Assembly: GCA_018971525.1 (NCBI GenBank)
Contig: JAGXAR010000001.1
Span: 1 to 64,000, forward strand
Direction of reading: 5' to 3'
DNA from: Nitrospirota bacterium
GTDB lineage: Bacteria > Nitrospirota > Nitrospiria > Nitrospirales > Nitrospiraceae
DNA: 64,000 bases
The stretch's first letter is position 1; each line of letters opens with the position of its first letter. The notes below the pieces were generated by a model. The model ran no database searches. It was not told where the DNA came from and saw nothing but the letters and a program-made list of their open reading frames with translations. Positions 9,034 through 17,532 of the stretch are shown here, in pieces. A program made the position numbers and the translations under genes.

Positions 9034-9821
9034 GGTCGAATCGGGATCATCACACTAATTGCGCCGGCATTTTGCCCAAGGGTGAGTCCCTCCCGGGGAT
9101 AGCCGGTCCGGTCCAGCTCCCCTTGGGGGTCGCCGTGACAATCCAGGCATTTCCTGGTCGTATAGAGCGGAAACATCAGGCGCAACGACCCGCTCTTCGC
9201 CGTGACTTCGCTGATCACTTTCTCACGGGGGTACGAGGGATCCGCAAACGCCTCCAACGCCGTTCGTTCAACCGCATCCGGCACGTTGAGAGGATTGCGG
9301 GGCGTCAGCGCCGTCTGTTTCAGCCGCACGTGGGTCCGTTCAGTGAATCGGGTTGCCACTCGCGCGCCAAAAATCGCGGGAATAAGCTCGTTGAGTCCGC
9401 CGCCTGGTCGATTAGTCTCAGGATGGGCTTCCGCAACCATCTCTTTGCTGACCAAGACCAGTTCTTTGAGTAGCTTCTTCGCTCCAGCCGGGATTCGCGC
9501 TGCCTCAAGATCCCGCAGGTCGATACCGGAGCGGCTGTAAAAGACATCCAGCAATTGGCGTTCAAATGCCTCAGGGGTCAAACGTGGTGCTGATTTCCCA
9601 CGATCGTCGGATAAGCCTTGATTCTCGTTGATCACGTTTCGACCGGAGTCGAGCAGGATCGCAAGGAGGCGAGCAGTCGTCTCGACTTCAAGAATGGTGT
9701 GAAGGGGAGCACCTGGTTCTGGCTGACGATCCTTAGCCCGCGCCTGATCGCTGCCAGCCCAACCGGCGGCTAGGGCAAAGACCACGAAAGATGCGATAAC
9801 CCACCGCAGGCGACTAGCCAT
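9030..9821 (-). CDS. Tll0287-like (DUF3365) haem-binding periplasmic protein
   Basis: A protein of about 263 residues starting MASRLRW, with a signal sequence or anchor (residues 8-22). The Tll0287/DUF3365-like domain is indicated by the ARLLAILLDSGRNVI helix, the central AIFGARVATRFTERT motif and the C-terminal TTRKCLDCHG, which carries a c-type haem CxxCH motif. The family are haem-binding sensor domains of PAS-like fold. Here the domain is not fused to a kinase but stands alone in front of the protease-FGE gene, overlapping it by four bases. A longer reading from 9902 exists, but its extra N-terminus lacks homology and would bury the signal peptide, so I prefer 9821. Confidence 0.8.
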   Translation of the reverse strand: MASRLRWVIASFVVFALAAGWAGSDQARAKDRQPEPGAPLHTILEVETTARLLAILLDSGRNVINENQGLSDDRGKSAPRLTPEAFERQLLDVFYSRSGIDLRDLEAARIPAGAKKLLKELVLVSKEMVAEAHPETNRPGGGLNELIPAIFGARVATRFTERTHVRLKQTALTPRNPLNVPDAVERTALEAFADPSYPREKVISEVTAKSGSLRLMFPLYTTRKCLDCHGDPQGELDRTGYPREGLTLGQNAGAISVMIPIRP

Positions 9822-9960
9822 AACGTCGACCCTGCTGCGCGCACATGTGGACACACTTCTGCCCCATGGCCCCTTATCGACAACGTTGGGATAAGGGACC
9901 ACACCCAGAAAGGGTACGTTCGGTCACAGATGAAGTCAAGACGCGACAGGCCGCCTCCCC

Positions 9961-10470
9961 TCACCGGGACCGACGGATGTCGATCATGACGTTATCGGCG
10001 TCAAGCTCGACCGTGACTGGAACTCCTTCCTGATACACGGAGAGTTTACTGCCCGCAAGAGCATCCACATCGAAGCGTTCGAATCCCTCCGGCGTCGAAA
10101 TCTGAATCTCGTTCCAATAGGGATCGGCGTAGTGGAGCGTCCCGGCAATCATGCGATGGTCGGCGAAGGCACGCCCCTCCTTGGTGACATCCAGCATGAT
10201 GTTTCCCGAGTCCACCAGGATGAGAACGGCATCTCCCGTCCTGGCCTCATGTAACCCTACTCGATCGGCTTTGTTAGGGCTGATAGTGCGCGGCTGCAGA
10301 TTGTTCGGCATTTTGATGAACAACACACCGGACTCGATCTTTGAGAAGACTCCGCTGAAGCCATGATGAGCCCCCATCCTCGCCTCATCGGCTTGCGCGA
10401 CGGCGACAGAGGAAACAGGCACGACCATCATGATGGACGCCAATACCATTATGTGACGATTGATTCTCAT
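9961..10470 (-). CDS. Hypothetical exported protein
   Basis: A 169-residue protein beginning MRINRHIMVLAS, chosen because AGGAGG lies eight bases before this ATG. Residues 8-27 form a signal peptide ending at AQADEA, so it is periplasmic. The mature part is beta-rich (SGVFSKIESGVLFIKM, LHEARTGDAVLILVDSG, GVPVTVELDADNVMIDI), which suggests a small OB- or SH3-like barrel. Repeated FxKIESG and VTVELD patterns resemble surface or metal-associated beta proteins, but I do not recognise the family. It lies downstream of two other small exported proteins on the same strand. Confidence 0.7.
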   Translation of the reverse strand: MRINRHIMVLASIMMVVPVSSVAVAQADEARMGAHHGFSGVFSKIESGVLFIKMPNNLQPRTISPNKADRVGLHEARTGDAVLILVDSGNIMLDVTKEGRAFADHRMIAGTLHYADPYWNEIQISTPEGFERFDVDALAGSKLSVYQEGVPVTVELDADNVMIDIRRSR

Positions 10471-10579
10471 CACGTCACCTCCTCCTGTGAAAAAATGATA
10501 CCTCGGGCGAGCAGCGTCGGCCTTCTCCATTCTCATCGACAGCCACCACTGCGCCCCCGCTACTAGCGTACCGCCATAC

Positions 10580-10948
10580 TTAGAACCCGCCTCCCGCAGG
10601 AGCCGGAACGGAAATATTGAATTCCTGGATGGGCGTCACCATCAGCGCAAAGTTGTAAAGCTCATCGGCTGCCACATCGTTAATTCCGTGGTCCCGGTTT
10701 CTGAGCATCTTGAACCACTTGCCCATTTTGCTCCGCACAATCCGTTGATCACCCCGTGCCAGCCCCTCTTTCACCTGAGTCAGCTCGCTGAGATACGGAT
10801 CCCAATTGGAGGTGGGATAATTGGATTTATAGAAACTCACCGAGTTGGTGAGTTCATCGACCCAGTTCGTTTGAGCCAATGCGACTCCCCCGGCGAACAG
10901 GGCCAGCGCACAGGAGGCCGCGACGATTGTTACGAGCATTGCTTTCAT
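10580..10948 (-). CDS. Small exported protein, paralogue B of a tandem pair
   Basis: A 122-residue protein with a clear signal peptide (MKAMLVTIVAASCALALF, cleavage near ALAQ). The mature part of about 95 residues is closely related to the protein at 11210-11701: both have the FYK-YP--NWDPY core, then an EGL/EGI-RGD motif, and both share HGINDVAADELYNFAL exactly. It appears to be a compact helical domain. The ATG is preceded by a GAAAGGAG ribosome site. The family has no function known to me. The C-terminus (PAPAGGGF) is short and differs from its paralogue. Confidence 0.75.
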   Translation of the reverse strand: MKAMLVTIVAASCALALFAGGVALAQTNWVDELTNSVSFYKSNYPTSNWDPYLSELTQVKEGLARGDQRIVRSKMGKWFKMLRNRDHGINDVAADELYNFALMVTPIQEFNISVPAPAGGGF

Positions 10949-11209
10949 GGAAGACTCCTTTCATCATCCAATCGAAAGGTCTCCAGGCCAATGGACCGAC
11001 CTAGAACACAAAGACCCATCGCAGCCTCCCCTCCGACTCTCCCCCATCCTCTAGAGGGCATCGAATGAAGCAGCCCTCACCGGCTGAGGGAGCGATCATG
11101 GTCCTGTGACGAACGGTCAGCGGCCACCCTCACCCGGCCCCACGACCGTGGCTCCCTCGTTTCGAGAAGGGCCTCAGATCTCCTTCCTGCTTCCTGCTTC
11201 TTGCTCCAT

Positions 11210-11701
11210 TCATCCGGCAGCCCCCGGATCATAGACGTCGTCCAACCAGTAATCGCATCCCGCGGCGGACCGGCATGGGGGGCCTCCTTCATACGGCGTC
11301 TGGATCGTGTGCTCCGGCACACTCATCGGTCTCTCGGTCCCGATCTCTAGATCGAGGGGCGCTGCCGAGGCCGCCTGTTCGGCCTGCCTGGCGCCGAGCG
11401 CAAAGTTGTACAACTCGTCCGCTGCGACATCATTGATACCATGTGCGCGCCCGGCCAGCATCTTCATGAACTGATCCATCTCGACCTTCACGATCTGCTC
11501 GTCCCCTCGGCCTATCCCTTCCCGCACTTTGGTAAGCTTTTCAAAGTAGGGGTCCCAATTGCCGGCGGGATAACTCGTCTTATAGAAGGTCGTGGCGGTC
11601 ACGATTTCGTCAGCCCAGGTTCCGGCAGCCAGAGCTGAACCCCCGATCCACAGGAACAACGTCAGAGCAACGGTCAGCGCAATCGCCATCTTGCTGTTCA
11701 T
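11210..11701 (-). CDS. Small exported protein, paralogue A of a tandem pair
   Basis: A 163-residue protein with a signal peptide (residues 1-25, ending SALAAG) and a strong GGGAGG ribosome site. The helical core (about 30-105) matches paralogue B, with HGINDVAADELYNFAL identical. It differs by a C-terminal extension of about 60 residues that holds two Cys (GGPPCRSAAGCDYW) and may form a disulfide or bind a metal. The pair lies directly downstream of a leftward two-component system, which could control it, although about 295 bp without a gene separate them (11702-11995; I see nothing there). Confidence 0.75.
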   Translation of the reverse strand: MNSKMAIALTVALTLFLWIGGSALAAGTWADEIVTATTFYKTSYPAGNWDPYFEKLTKVREGIGRGDEQIVKVEMDQFMKMLAGRAHGINDVAADELYNFALGARQAEQAASAAPLDLEIGTERPMSVPEHTIQTPYEGGPPCRSAAGCDYWLDDVYDPGAAG

Positions 11702-11995
11702 AACTACCTCCCTTTCCCCACGCCCTGCATCTCCTTCGCGTGGTTGTTATTAACTCCTTCAGCGCCTTCCGAATCGCTTGAACCAACCTAACCGGGAACG
11801 CCTCTCACATGACCCCCGGCCCCTCATAGTCACCATCCCCTCACATCGACCACTGGATCGCCCATCTCGGCTGAAGTGGATGTCTGCACCTGAACGATGG
11901 TTGCTATCGTATGCAGTACGTCCACAGAGGACCATTACCCAAAGGATGGTTTTTGCGTACACCATTCAGGTGAGGGATCGGAGGACGCGCGTGCG

Positions 11996-12640
11996 TTACT
12001 TGCTGTTGAGATAGGTCAGGATCGCTTCGACCCGGCCGGCGACGCCGAGTTTGCGATAGATGTGGTGGAGGTGAGTCTTCACAGTGTCGAGCGACACACA
12101 CAACTGATCGGCGATGTCTTTATTGCCACGCCCGGACGCGGCGCAAGCCAGAATCTCCCGCTCACGCTCCGTCAGCAGTGCCAGGCCCGCGGTGGTCCCG
12201 CTCCCACCCTCGTGCAGTGCAGAGATCACCTTCCGGGCAAAGCCGTCCGGCATGAAGGGAGAATGAACTCGTTCACCCCGGTACGTGGCTCGGATAATGC
12301 GAAGAAACTCGGCATGGTCGGCATCCTTCAGAATATAGCCGCAGGCGCCGGCTTGAACCGCCGCCACAATTCTCGCATCTTCATCATGGACCGACAACAT
12401 CAAGACTTTCACGTCAGGGAGACAGCCTCTGATCAGACGCGTCGCCGTGACCCCGTCGAGCCTCGGCATGTCCACGTCCATCAGGATCATATCGGGTTTG
12501 GTTTTTATCGCCAGATCGAACGCCTCGCGTCCATCGGTCGCTTCTCCGACCACTCGCAGGTCCGGTTCGCGTTCGAGGAGCAGCCGAAGGCTTTGCCTAA
12601 AGAGCCGTTGATCCTCGGCAATCAGCAATGTGATCGGCAT
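11996..12640 (-). CDS. NarL/LuxR-family response regulator
   Basis: A 214-residue regulator. The receiver domain (1-120) has the acidic pocket (AED, residues 8-10), the phospho-acceptor Asp55 in MILMDVDMP, Ser83 in MLSVHDED and the lysine of YILKDAD. The C-terminal LuxR-type helix-turn-helix (about 150-210) shows LTEREREILACAASGRGNKDIADQL and VKTHLHHIYRKLGV. The start overlaps the end of the sensor kinase gene by 44 bp, so the two are co-translated and almost certainly partners. Targets are unknown; the downstream exported paralogues are candidates. Confidence 0.9.
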   Translation of the reverse strand: MPITLLIAEDQRLFRQSLRLLLEREPDLRVVGEATDGREAFDLAIKTKPDMILMDVDMPRLDGVTATRLIRGCLPDVKVLMLSVHDEDARIVAAVQAGACGYILKDADHAEFLRIIRATYRGERVHSPFMPDGFARKVISALHEGGSGTTAGLALLTEREREILACAASGRGNKDIADQLCVSLDTVKTHLHHIYRKLGVAGRVEAILTYLNSK

Positions 12641-14912
12641 AGGCCTCCTGATTCAGCGGCAGTTCGACGGAAAAGACAGCGCCGCCTGAAGGACGATTCT
12701 TCGCCCGAATCCTCCCCTGATGGGCCTCCACCACGAGGCGGCAAAAGTGCAGCCCCAACCCTCGTCCAATCCGGATGTCTCCGGGATCTTTCCTCCTGAA
12801 AAACATCTCGAACACATGAGGAAGATCCTCAGGCGCGATGCCGGGTCCTTCGTCTGCAACCTGAATGGTGGCCCGGGAGGATGACGTGCCACGCGGACTT
12901 CTTCGCGCCTCCGCGTGAACCGTCACCGTAATCTTTCCTCCTTGTGGAGAAAACTTGAGTGCGTTGTGAGCGAGATTGATGAGCACCCGTAACAGGCGAC
13001 GCCGATCGGCTGTGATCGCGACAGCATCCTCCGGCATCTCGAGTTGAAAGGTAATTCGCTTCGCGGTGGCCTCGGTTCGGAAGAGCTGCACCACGTCGGC
13101 GACCAGGCTGTTGACCGACACCGTCGACGTCAAGAGCGGCAGCCCGGAATAGCTTTCTTGATACACATCCAGCATGTCGTTGATCATGCCCAGCAACAGG
13201 TCGATCGTCATTCGCATGTCGTCCCACGATTGTCGCTGGACGTCCTGCTGCGATCCTTCGTCCTGTCCGAGCAACTCCAACGTCTTCTTGATCCCCACCA
13301 GCGGATTGCGAATGTCGTGGGCGAACATCGAGGCGAACTGGCTGAGCGAGGCGAGACGCTCCGAATGAATCAACTGCTCTTCGAGACGCTTCTTTTCGGT
13401 GAGGTCGCTCAGCTGTACCATCACGGCGACCAGTGCGCCGGCGCTCTCGACGGGCACCAGATCGACCTCCATGATGAACGTGCCTTCAGCCGGTGAGGGC
13501 ATCTGCATTTCGCCGGCGGGCTTTTCTTTCTTGGTTGCAATGACCGCTTTCAACAATCGGCCCAACCGGGCACGATCCTCCTCCTGAAACAAATTCTCCA
13601 CCTTCGTGCCGATCAGACGAGCGGCAGGTGTCCAGAGTTTAATCTCGCCCCGGCGATTGACATCCTGAATGACTCCCTCCTCGTTGACGAGCAGCTTGGC
13701 ATCCGTCGCATGATCCCACAACATCCGATAGTGCTTCTCGGAAATTGCTAGTTCCTGGTTCGCTCGTTCGAGTTCCGCCACATATTGCCCCCGCTCCCGT
13801 GATGCACGCTCAAGCCGCTCTGCAAGTTCAGCGAAACTTGCGGCTAAGGTATCGATTTCCACAATGCCGGCAGACTGCGTGGCCGCCATCGGCTTCTCAC
13901 CGCTCTGTTGTCCTAAGCGCTGCACCCGCTCGACCAAGGCATTGATTGGCTGCACAATGCGGCGACCGAGGCGCCATCGAAGCAATGCGACTACGACGAT
14001 GGCCAGCATGCCGAACACCGCGAGCTTCCAGATGAGTATGCGCAACGGCGCATAGGTTTCGTCGGGGTCTTGGCGAACGAGAATGGACCATGTTTCCGTC
14101 TGGACGATGCCTGGCCGGAGCGCCACGGGTGCGAACCCGATGATCCCGCCTCCATTACCATGGGCATCGTCCTGCACTTCCATCCCCGCAGCGTGAGGTA
14201 GAGAGAGGCCCGAGGCGATTGAGTCACTCAGCGGTCCGATAAAAGCCGTATGTCGCCCAGGCGGGAGAAGCGGACAGGCCAACACCGTCCCCTCTGGTCC
14301 GATCAGCATGACGTGCCCCGTACTGCCGATCCTATTTCGTAAGACAGAGGTCAAGAGCTGGTCCTTCTCGATCACCGCCTTTAACGCACCTAACGCGGAT
14401 CCCGCCTCGTCGAGGATCGGCGCGGCGACCTCCAAATACCCCTGCCCCATTTCGTTGAGACGCAACTCCCCCACCCATGATCGTCGTTGTTCGAAGACGA
14501 CCGGCCACCAAGGTTGCCTCCTGTAATAGGCCCTGGTGCTTTCGCTGGTCACCCCGCCGACAGAACGGCCTCGGCGATCGAGGATGACCAGTGATCGAAA
14601 ATACGGCCGTTGCGACTCCTTCCACCGTTGAAGGGCCGGCTGGTCGAAGGTGAGCCTGGTGCCTTCCCGGACTGCTTCACGAACCTCTGGTAGGGAGCTG
14701 AGCCGTTCCACCCACTCGATTTCATTGTCCAGGATCAACCCGACTTTTTCCGCACTGTGGCGGGCAAGTTCCTGAAACCCGAGGCCGATAGCCTCGCGGA
14801 ACGAGTGTTTCGTCTGCCAATACGCATAGGCCAAGCCGAATGCGCCATAGAGCAAACCGATGGAAAGGACTGAGATCGTGATCGAGCGCTGAAGACTGAC
14901 CTGCTTCCTCAT
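12597..14912 (-). CDS. Membrane sensor histidine kinase (Cache-HAMP-PAS-HisKA)
   Basis: A 771-residue kinase when started at MRKQVSLQRS. A first membrane helix (about 10-30) is followed by a periplasmic double-Cache-like sensor of roughly 260 residues, a second helix (near 300-320), HAMP, a coiled coil and a PAS domain (HYRMLWDHATDAKLLV onward). HisKA carries the phospho-acceptor in FAHDIRNPLVG, and HATPase_c shows NLAHNALKFS, DEGPGI and GLGLHFC. The longer frame from 15017 would add 35 residues without any signal, so I prefer 14912, although no good ribosome site precedes it. Pairing a HisKA-type kinase with a NarL-type regulator is less usual than HisKA_3 with NarL. Confidence 0.9.
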   Translation of the reverse strand: MRKQVSLQRSITISVLSIGLLYGAFGLAYAYWQTKHSFREAIGLGFQELARHSAEKVGLILDNEIEWVERLSSLPEVREAVREGTRLTFDQPALQRWKESQRPYFRSLVILDRRGRSVGGVTSESTRAYYRRQPWWPVVFEQRRSWVGELRLNEMGQGYLEVAAPILDEAGSALGALKAVIEKDQLLTSVLRNRIGSTGHVMLIGPEGTVLACPLLPPGRHTAFIGPLSDSIASGLSLPHAAGMEVQDDAHGNGGGIIGFAPVALRPGIVQTETWSILVRQDPDETYAPLRILIWKLAVFGMLAIVVVALLRWRLGRRIVQPINALVERVQRLGQQSGEKPMAATQSAGIVEIDTLAASFAELAERLERASRERGQYVAELERANQELAISEKHYRMLWDHATDAKLLVNEEGVIQDVNRRGEIKLWTPAARLIGTKVENLFQEEDRARLGRLLKAVIATKKEKPAGEMQMPSPAEGTFIMEVDLVPVESAGALVAVMVQLSDLTEKKRLEEQLIHSERLASLSQFASMFAHDIRNPLVGIKKTLELLGQDEGSQQDVQRQSWDDMRMTIDLLLGMINDMLDVYQESYSGLPLLTSTVSVNSLVADVVQLFRTEATAKRITFQLEMPEDAVAITADRRRLLRVLINLAHNALKFSPQGGKITVTVHAEARRSPRGTSSSRATIQVADEGPGIAPEDLPHVFEMFFRRKDPGDIRIGRGLGLHFCRLVVEAHQGRIRAKNRPSGGAVFSVELPLNQEAYADHIADCRGSTAL

Positions 14913-15170
14913 GGTGCACAGGTGAGTGACGCCGGATGCTGCAATGGCAGTACTGCAGCCTCCATCCAACTCTTCCGGACAGGGGATGTCAAGTGTCCGC
15001 AGCAGCCGGCACGACATGCAGACGATGCGATCCCGGCCTGGATTGCATCGTCATCGTCTCTGACTTTCCTGGTCAGCTCCAACCCGCCTCCTGCTCCGTC
15101 GTTCTACTCGTTATTTTGCATATTGACCGGGTCCGCTATGAGGCGTAGTATTCCTAGTGAATCGGGGGCC

Positions 15171-15480
15171 GCCTTTTGTTTGGAGGTGGCGGTATGGTCC
15201 TCCTTGGGAAGCAGATCCAACGGTGCGACCCTGCCGGGTGTAACCTCGTCCCCGCTGAATCTCCTCCTCATGATCCGGCCCGGTCAGACGGTCGCGCGCT
15301 CCCGCTTACGTCAATTGACTTCGGCTGCGTCACAGGCCCTCACATCGACGAACGATGGGTCCGGACCTATTCTCCTGTCTCATGGCCGATATCGTTCCCT
15401 GCGACTCGCGCAAGATGTCGCGTCGCGCACCTGCCCACAAACAGGATGCCCGATGCCGAAAGGACATTCCATGTACCCGG
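15171..15480 (+). repeat. Duplicated leader, copy A
   Basis: This stretch aligns with 15987-16286. Shared blocks are TGGAGGTGG, then ATGGTCCTCC versus ATGATCCTCC, then CAGATCCAACGG and, near the end, GATGCCCGATGCCGAAAGGA versus GATTGCCCGATGTCGAAAGGA. Each copy leads into a gene for a membrane protein. Both have GGAGG followed at good spacing by a short frame starting M-V/I-L, with GQIQR or AQIQR (ATG at 15194 and 16010), which could be a leader peptide. No terminator is apparent within it. Confidence 0.6.
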
Positions 15481-15620
15481 TCATCGCCCTGATCGTCCTG
15501 ACGCTATTCACCTGGTTCGTCGCGATCTGGGCCTCGTGCAATGATGCTAGTGAAGAGCCTCACGATGTGGAGAAACCGGAAACGAGTTCCGATGCACACG
15601 ATCATCGGAATGCGGCCTAA
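15471..15620 (+). CDS. Small single-span membrane protein (49 aa)
   Basis: ATG at 15471 with AAAGGA eight bases upstream. Residues 2-21 form one strongly hydrophobic helix (YPVIALIVLTLFTWFVAIWA), followed by SCNDASEE and a short acidic, His-containing tail (DAHDHRNAA). The ASC sequence after the helix resembles a lipobox only loosely, so a simple membrane anchor is more likely. It is the first of four small membrane proteins in a row on this strand. The family is unknown to me. The frame extends further upstream without a start, but the membrane helix and ribosome site mark this ATG. Confidence 0.6.
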   Translation: MYPVIALIVLTLFTWFVAIWASCNDASEEPHDVEKPETSSDAHDHRNAA

Positions 15621-15667
15621 GACCTGTCGGCACGTGTATCTGTTCCGAACGCCCGATGGAGAACCCC

Positions 15668-15907
15668 ATGACCTGTGAACGGTGCGGGGGATTGAGTGTC
15701 ACCGCGCATTTCGAGGGAGACCATGCCTGGGAATATGACGGGTGGGAGTGTCTCATCTGCGGAAATATTACCGATCCGCTCATCATGACGAATAGGGACG
15801 CGCAAGCGCACGGAGCCCTGGGACCGATGACTTCGAGCGGGATGAGACCTGTACGAGGCGCAGTCAGTCCAGGCCGGCACATAAGTATAAGTAAAGTTCG
15901 GTCATAA
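15668..15907 (+). CDS. Small zinc-ribbon protein
   Basis: A 79-residue protein starting MTCERCGG; the GGAG at 15658 is correctly spaced for this ATG rather than for the ATG at 15656. Two CxxC knuckles (CERC at 3-6, CLIC near 29-32) about 25 residues apart form a probable zinc ribbon (TCERCGGLSV and GWECLICGNI). The C-terminal 40 residues have no recognisable order. Such two-knuckle proteins are common in Nitrospirota and probably bind nucleic acid or a protein partner. It lies between the two duplicated leaders, in the same direction as the small membrane proteins. Confidence 0.65.
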   Translation: MTCERCGGLSVTAHFEGDHAWEYDGWECLICGNITDPLIMTNRDAQAHGALGPMTSSGMRPVRGAVSPGRHISISKVRS

Positions 15908-15986
15908 GCCAGCCCGCCACTGCCTGCCGCTCTCGCCCTTGACCGGTGCATCGCCGGGGCGTAGAGTAAAGGCCTATTCACGAGCT

Positions 15987-16286
15987 GCCTCATTCTGGAG
16001 GTGGTCGCCATGATCCTCCGTGGAGCACAGATCCAACGGAACGGGCATGGCAGGTGCGGCCTCCTCCCCAATCGAACTCTTACCAGCAATAGAGCGGAGT
16101 TGCCCTCTTCCGTTGTGCTTACGCACACAGGGACGAAGCGGCACAACTTGTGGCTTCTTGCAGTCACCCAGACCGGGAGGTGCAGTCCAACTGTCAGAGC
16201 CGGAAACCGTTCCATGTGACGCGAGCAAGACGTCGGGTCGTGCGCCTGTCACCCGCCTGATTGCCCGATGTCGAAAGGAGGTCGTT
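15987..16286 (+). repeat. Duplicated leader, copy B
   Basis: The second copy of the leader described at 15171-15480. It contains a complete short frame from ATG 16010 (GGAGGTGG upstream) to TGA 16219 that begins MILRGAQIQRN, like the copy A frame MVLLGKQIQRC. It ends at the GAAAGGAGG ribosome site of the 319-residue membrane protein. Whether the short frame is translated cannot be told here. Confidence 0.6.
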
Positions 16287-17246
16287 ATGTCGTACAGATA
16301 CACCACCATCGATGCCATTGTGGGTGTGGGCATGTGCGCAATTGTCTTCGGCGCACTCCTGTTCTTTTTCGCCGCCACGGGAACCTTCCTGGTCACACCC
16401 GCCGCGTATACTCCTGAGCAACCAACAGGGATACTGGCCGGGATGACCATGCTCCAACCGGCCCTTGGCCAAGCCATTGTCGAGCGCGCGCTCCTGGAAC
16501 GCAGCACCAACCAGGGCATGGCAGATACCGCAACTGAGTGGAACCGGGCGACCCTGGCCCAGCACAATCTGCAATCCCTTCCCGGCGGGCCGTTCGGAAC
16601 GGTCCTGCGCGATGCAGCCACCGTCCCGGATCACCATGCCGCCCGCGTCCAACTCGTTATGGGACGGGAGATCGTGAATTTCACGAAGCGCGGTATTCGA
16701 AGCGAGATGTTGTCCGCAGATCAATACCTCTCCGGATACAACGACCGCATGATTCGCGCAACCGAAGCCAGGGGACAGCGTCTGGACCGGGAGTTCGCCT
16801 CGACCTGGCAAGCAACTCTCGGACGCAACATCATAGACACGGCTCAGAACTACAGACGCCTGAGCGCGTCGATCCAGGAGCGACTGGGCAGGGCGATTCT
16901 GCACATGACATCTCTGCAAACGACGTCGGAAGAACGCCGGGCCGAAAACCAATCTCAACTGGCCAGTTTAATGGTCGCGGCCGTTCGCACCGAGGCCTTG
17001 GCTGACCGGCTCGCGCGGCTCGAGACAGCCGAACCAAGGCCAACGCAAACAGTAACAACAGTAGTGGCTTCCCAGGACGCAGCATCGTTGCCGCAGATCC
17101 CGATGGGCGTCCTGATTGCCGCCGCTGTAGGTTTAGCTGCGGTCTTTTTCGGAGGACTCACGATGGCCGGAACGATCCGGGAACGAAAAGCGATGGCGGA
17201 GATGAACCGCAACAGCTCCCGGTGGGTCTATCGAACGGCTGCGTGA
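16287..17246 (+). CDS. Two-span membrane protein with large extracytoplasmic helical domain
   Basis: A 319-residue protein starting MSYRYTTID, with AAAGGAGG six bases upstream. One hydrophobic helix lies at about residues 10-37 (VGMCAIVFGALLFFFAATG) and a second near 275-298 (MGVLIAAAVGLAAVFFGGLTM), so the roughly 235 residues between lie outside the cytoplasm. That domain is Gln- and Arg-rich and helical (AIVERALLERSTNQG, NYRRLSASIQERLGRAI) and probably forms a coiled bundle. A short basic tail is cytoplasmic. The layout recalls sensor or scaffold proteins without a catalytic domain. I do not recognise the family. The same frame stays open upstream, but the ribosome site and helix support this start. 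Confidence 0.65.
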   Translation: MSYRYTTIDAIVGVGMCAIVFGALLFFFAATGTFLVTPAAYTPEQPTGILAGMTMLQPALGQAIVERALLERSTNQGMADTATEWNRATLAQHNLQSLPGGPFGTVLRDAATVPDHHAARVQLVMGREIVNFTKRGIRSEMLSADQYLSGYNDRMIRATEARGQRLDREFASTWQATLGRNIIDTAQNYRRLSASIQERLGRAILHMTSLQTTSEERRAENQSQLASLMVAAVRTEALADRLARLETAEPRPTQTVTTVVASQDAASLPQIPMGVLIAAAVGLAAVFFGGLTMAGTIRERKAMAEMNRNSSRWVYRTAA

Positions 17247-17296
17247 AGGTGCGTGGGGGAAAGGACTCGTGTGGTACACACGCGAGGGTGTGACGT

Positions 17297-17476
17297 ATGT
17301 CAGAGGTTTATTGGGGAATCGTGGTGGGCCTCGTCTCCCTGGTGGCGGTCTTCTTCGTCTGCATGGATCTGGTGTATTCCAATCCGAAGGGATCGCTCCG
17401 TCAGTCCGGTCGCAGCGGGGAAGGACCGGGTGAGCCGACAAGAGAGACGTCGACTCGCGATCGATATGCTGCGTAG
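17297..17476 (+). CDS. Small single-span membrane protein (59 aa)
   Basis: ATG at 17297 preceded by CGAGGGTG. The sequence MSEVYWGIVVGLVSLVAVFF followed by VCMDLVYS gives a single membrane helix at residues 6-27. A polar, Gly/Arg/Thr-rich cytoplasmic tail follows (SGRSGEGPGEPTRETS). It lies 50 bp after the 319-residue membrane protein. Its size and layout resemble the 49- and 55-residue proteins in this cluster, but the tails share no clear sequence. No family is recognised. Confidence 0.55.
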   Translation: MSEVYWGIVVGLVSLVAVFFVCMDLVYSNPKGSLRQSGRSGEGPGEPTRETSTRDRYAA

Positions 17477-17532
17477 GGAGCGGACCAGCGAATGCGACGG
17501 ACGCCTGGATTCGACGAAAAGAGAGGTGGCAC

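Noticed and set aside
11897-12799. A 300-codon rightward frame across the response regulator and kinase
   Set aside because: It is antisense to conserved receiver, LuxR and HATPase motifs; its composition is that of a shadow frame.
14922-15470. The 5' part of a long frame leading into the 49-residue membrane protein
   Set aside because: No ribosome site or conserved sequence before the ATG at 15471; this part coincides with the duplicated leader.
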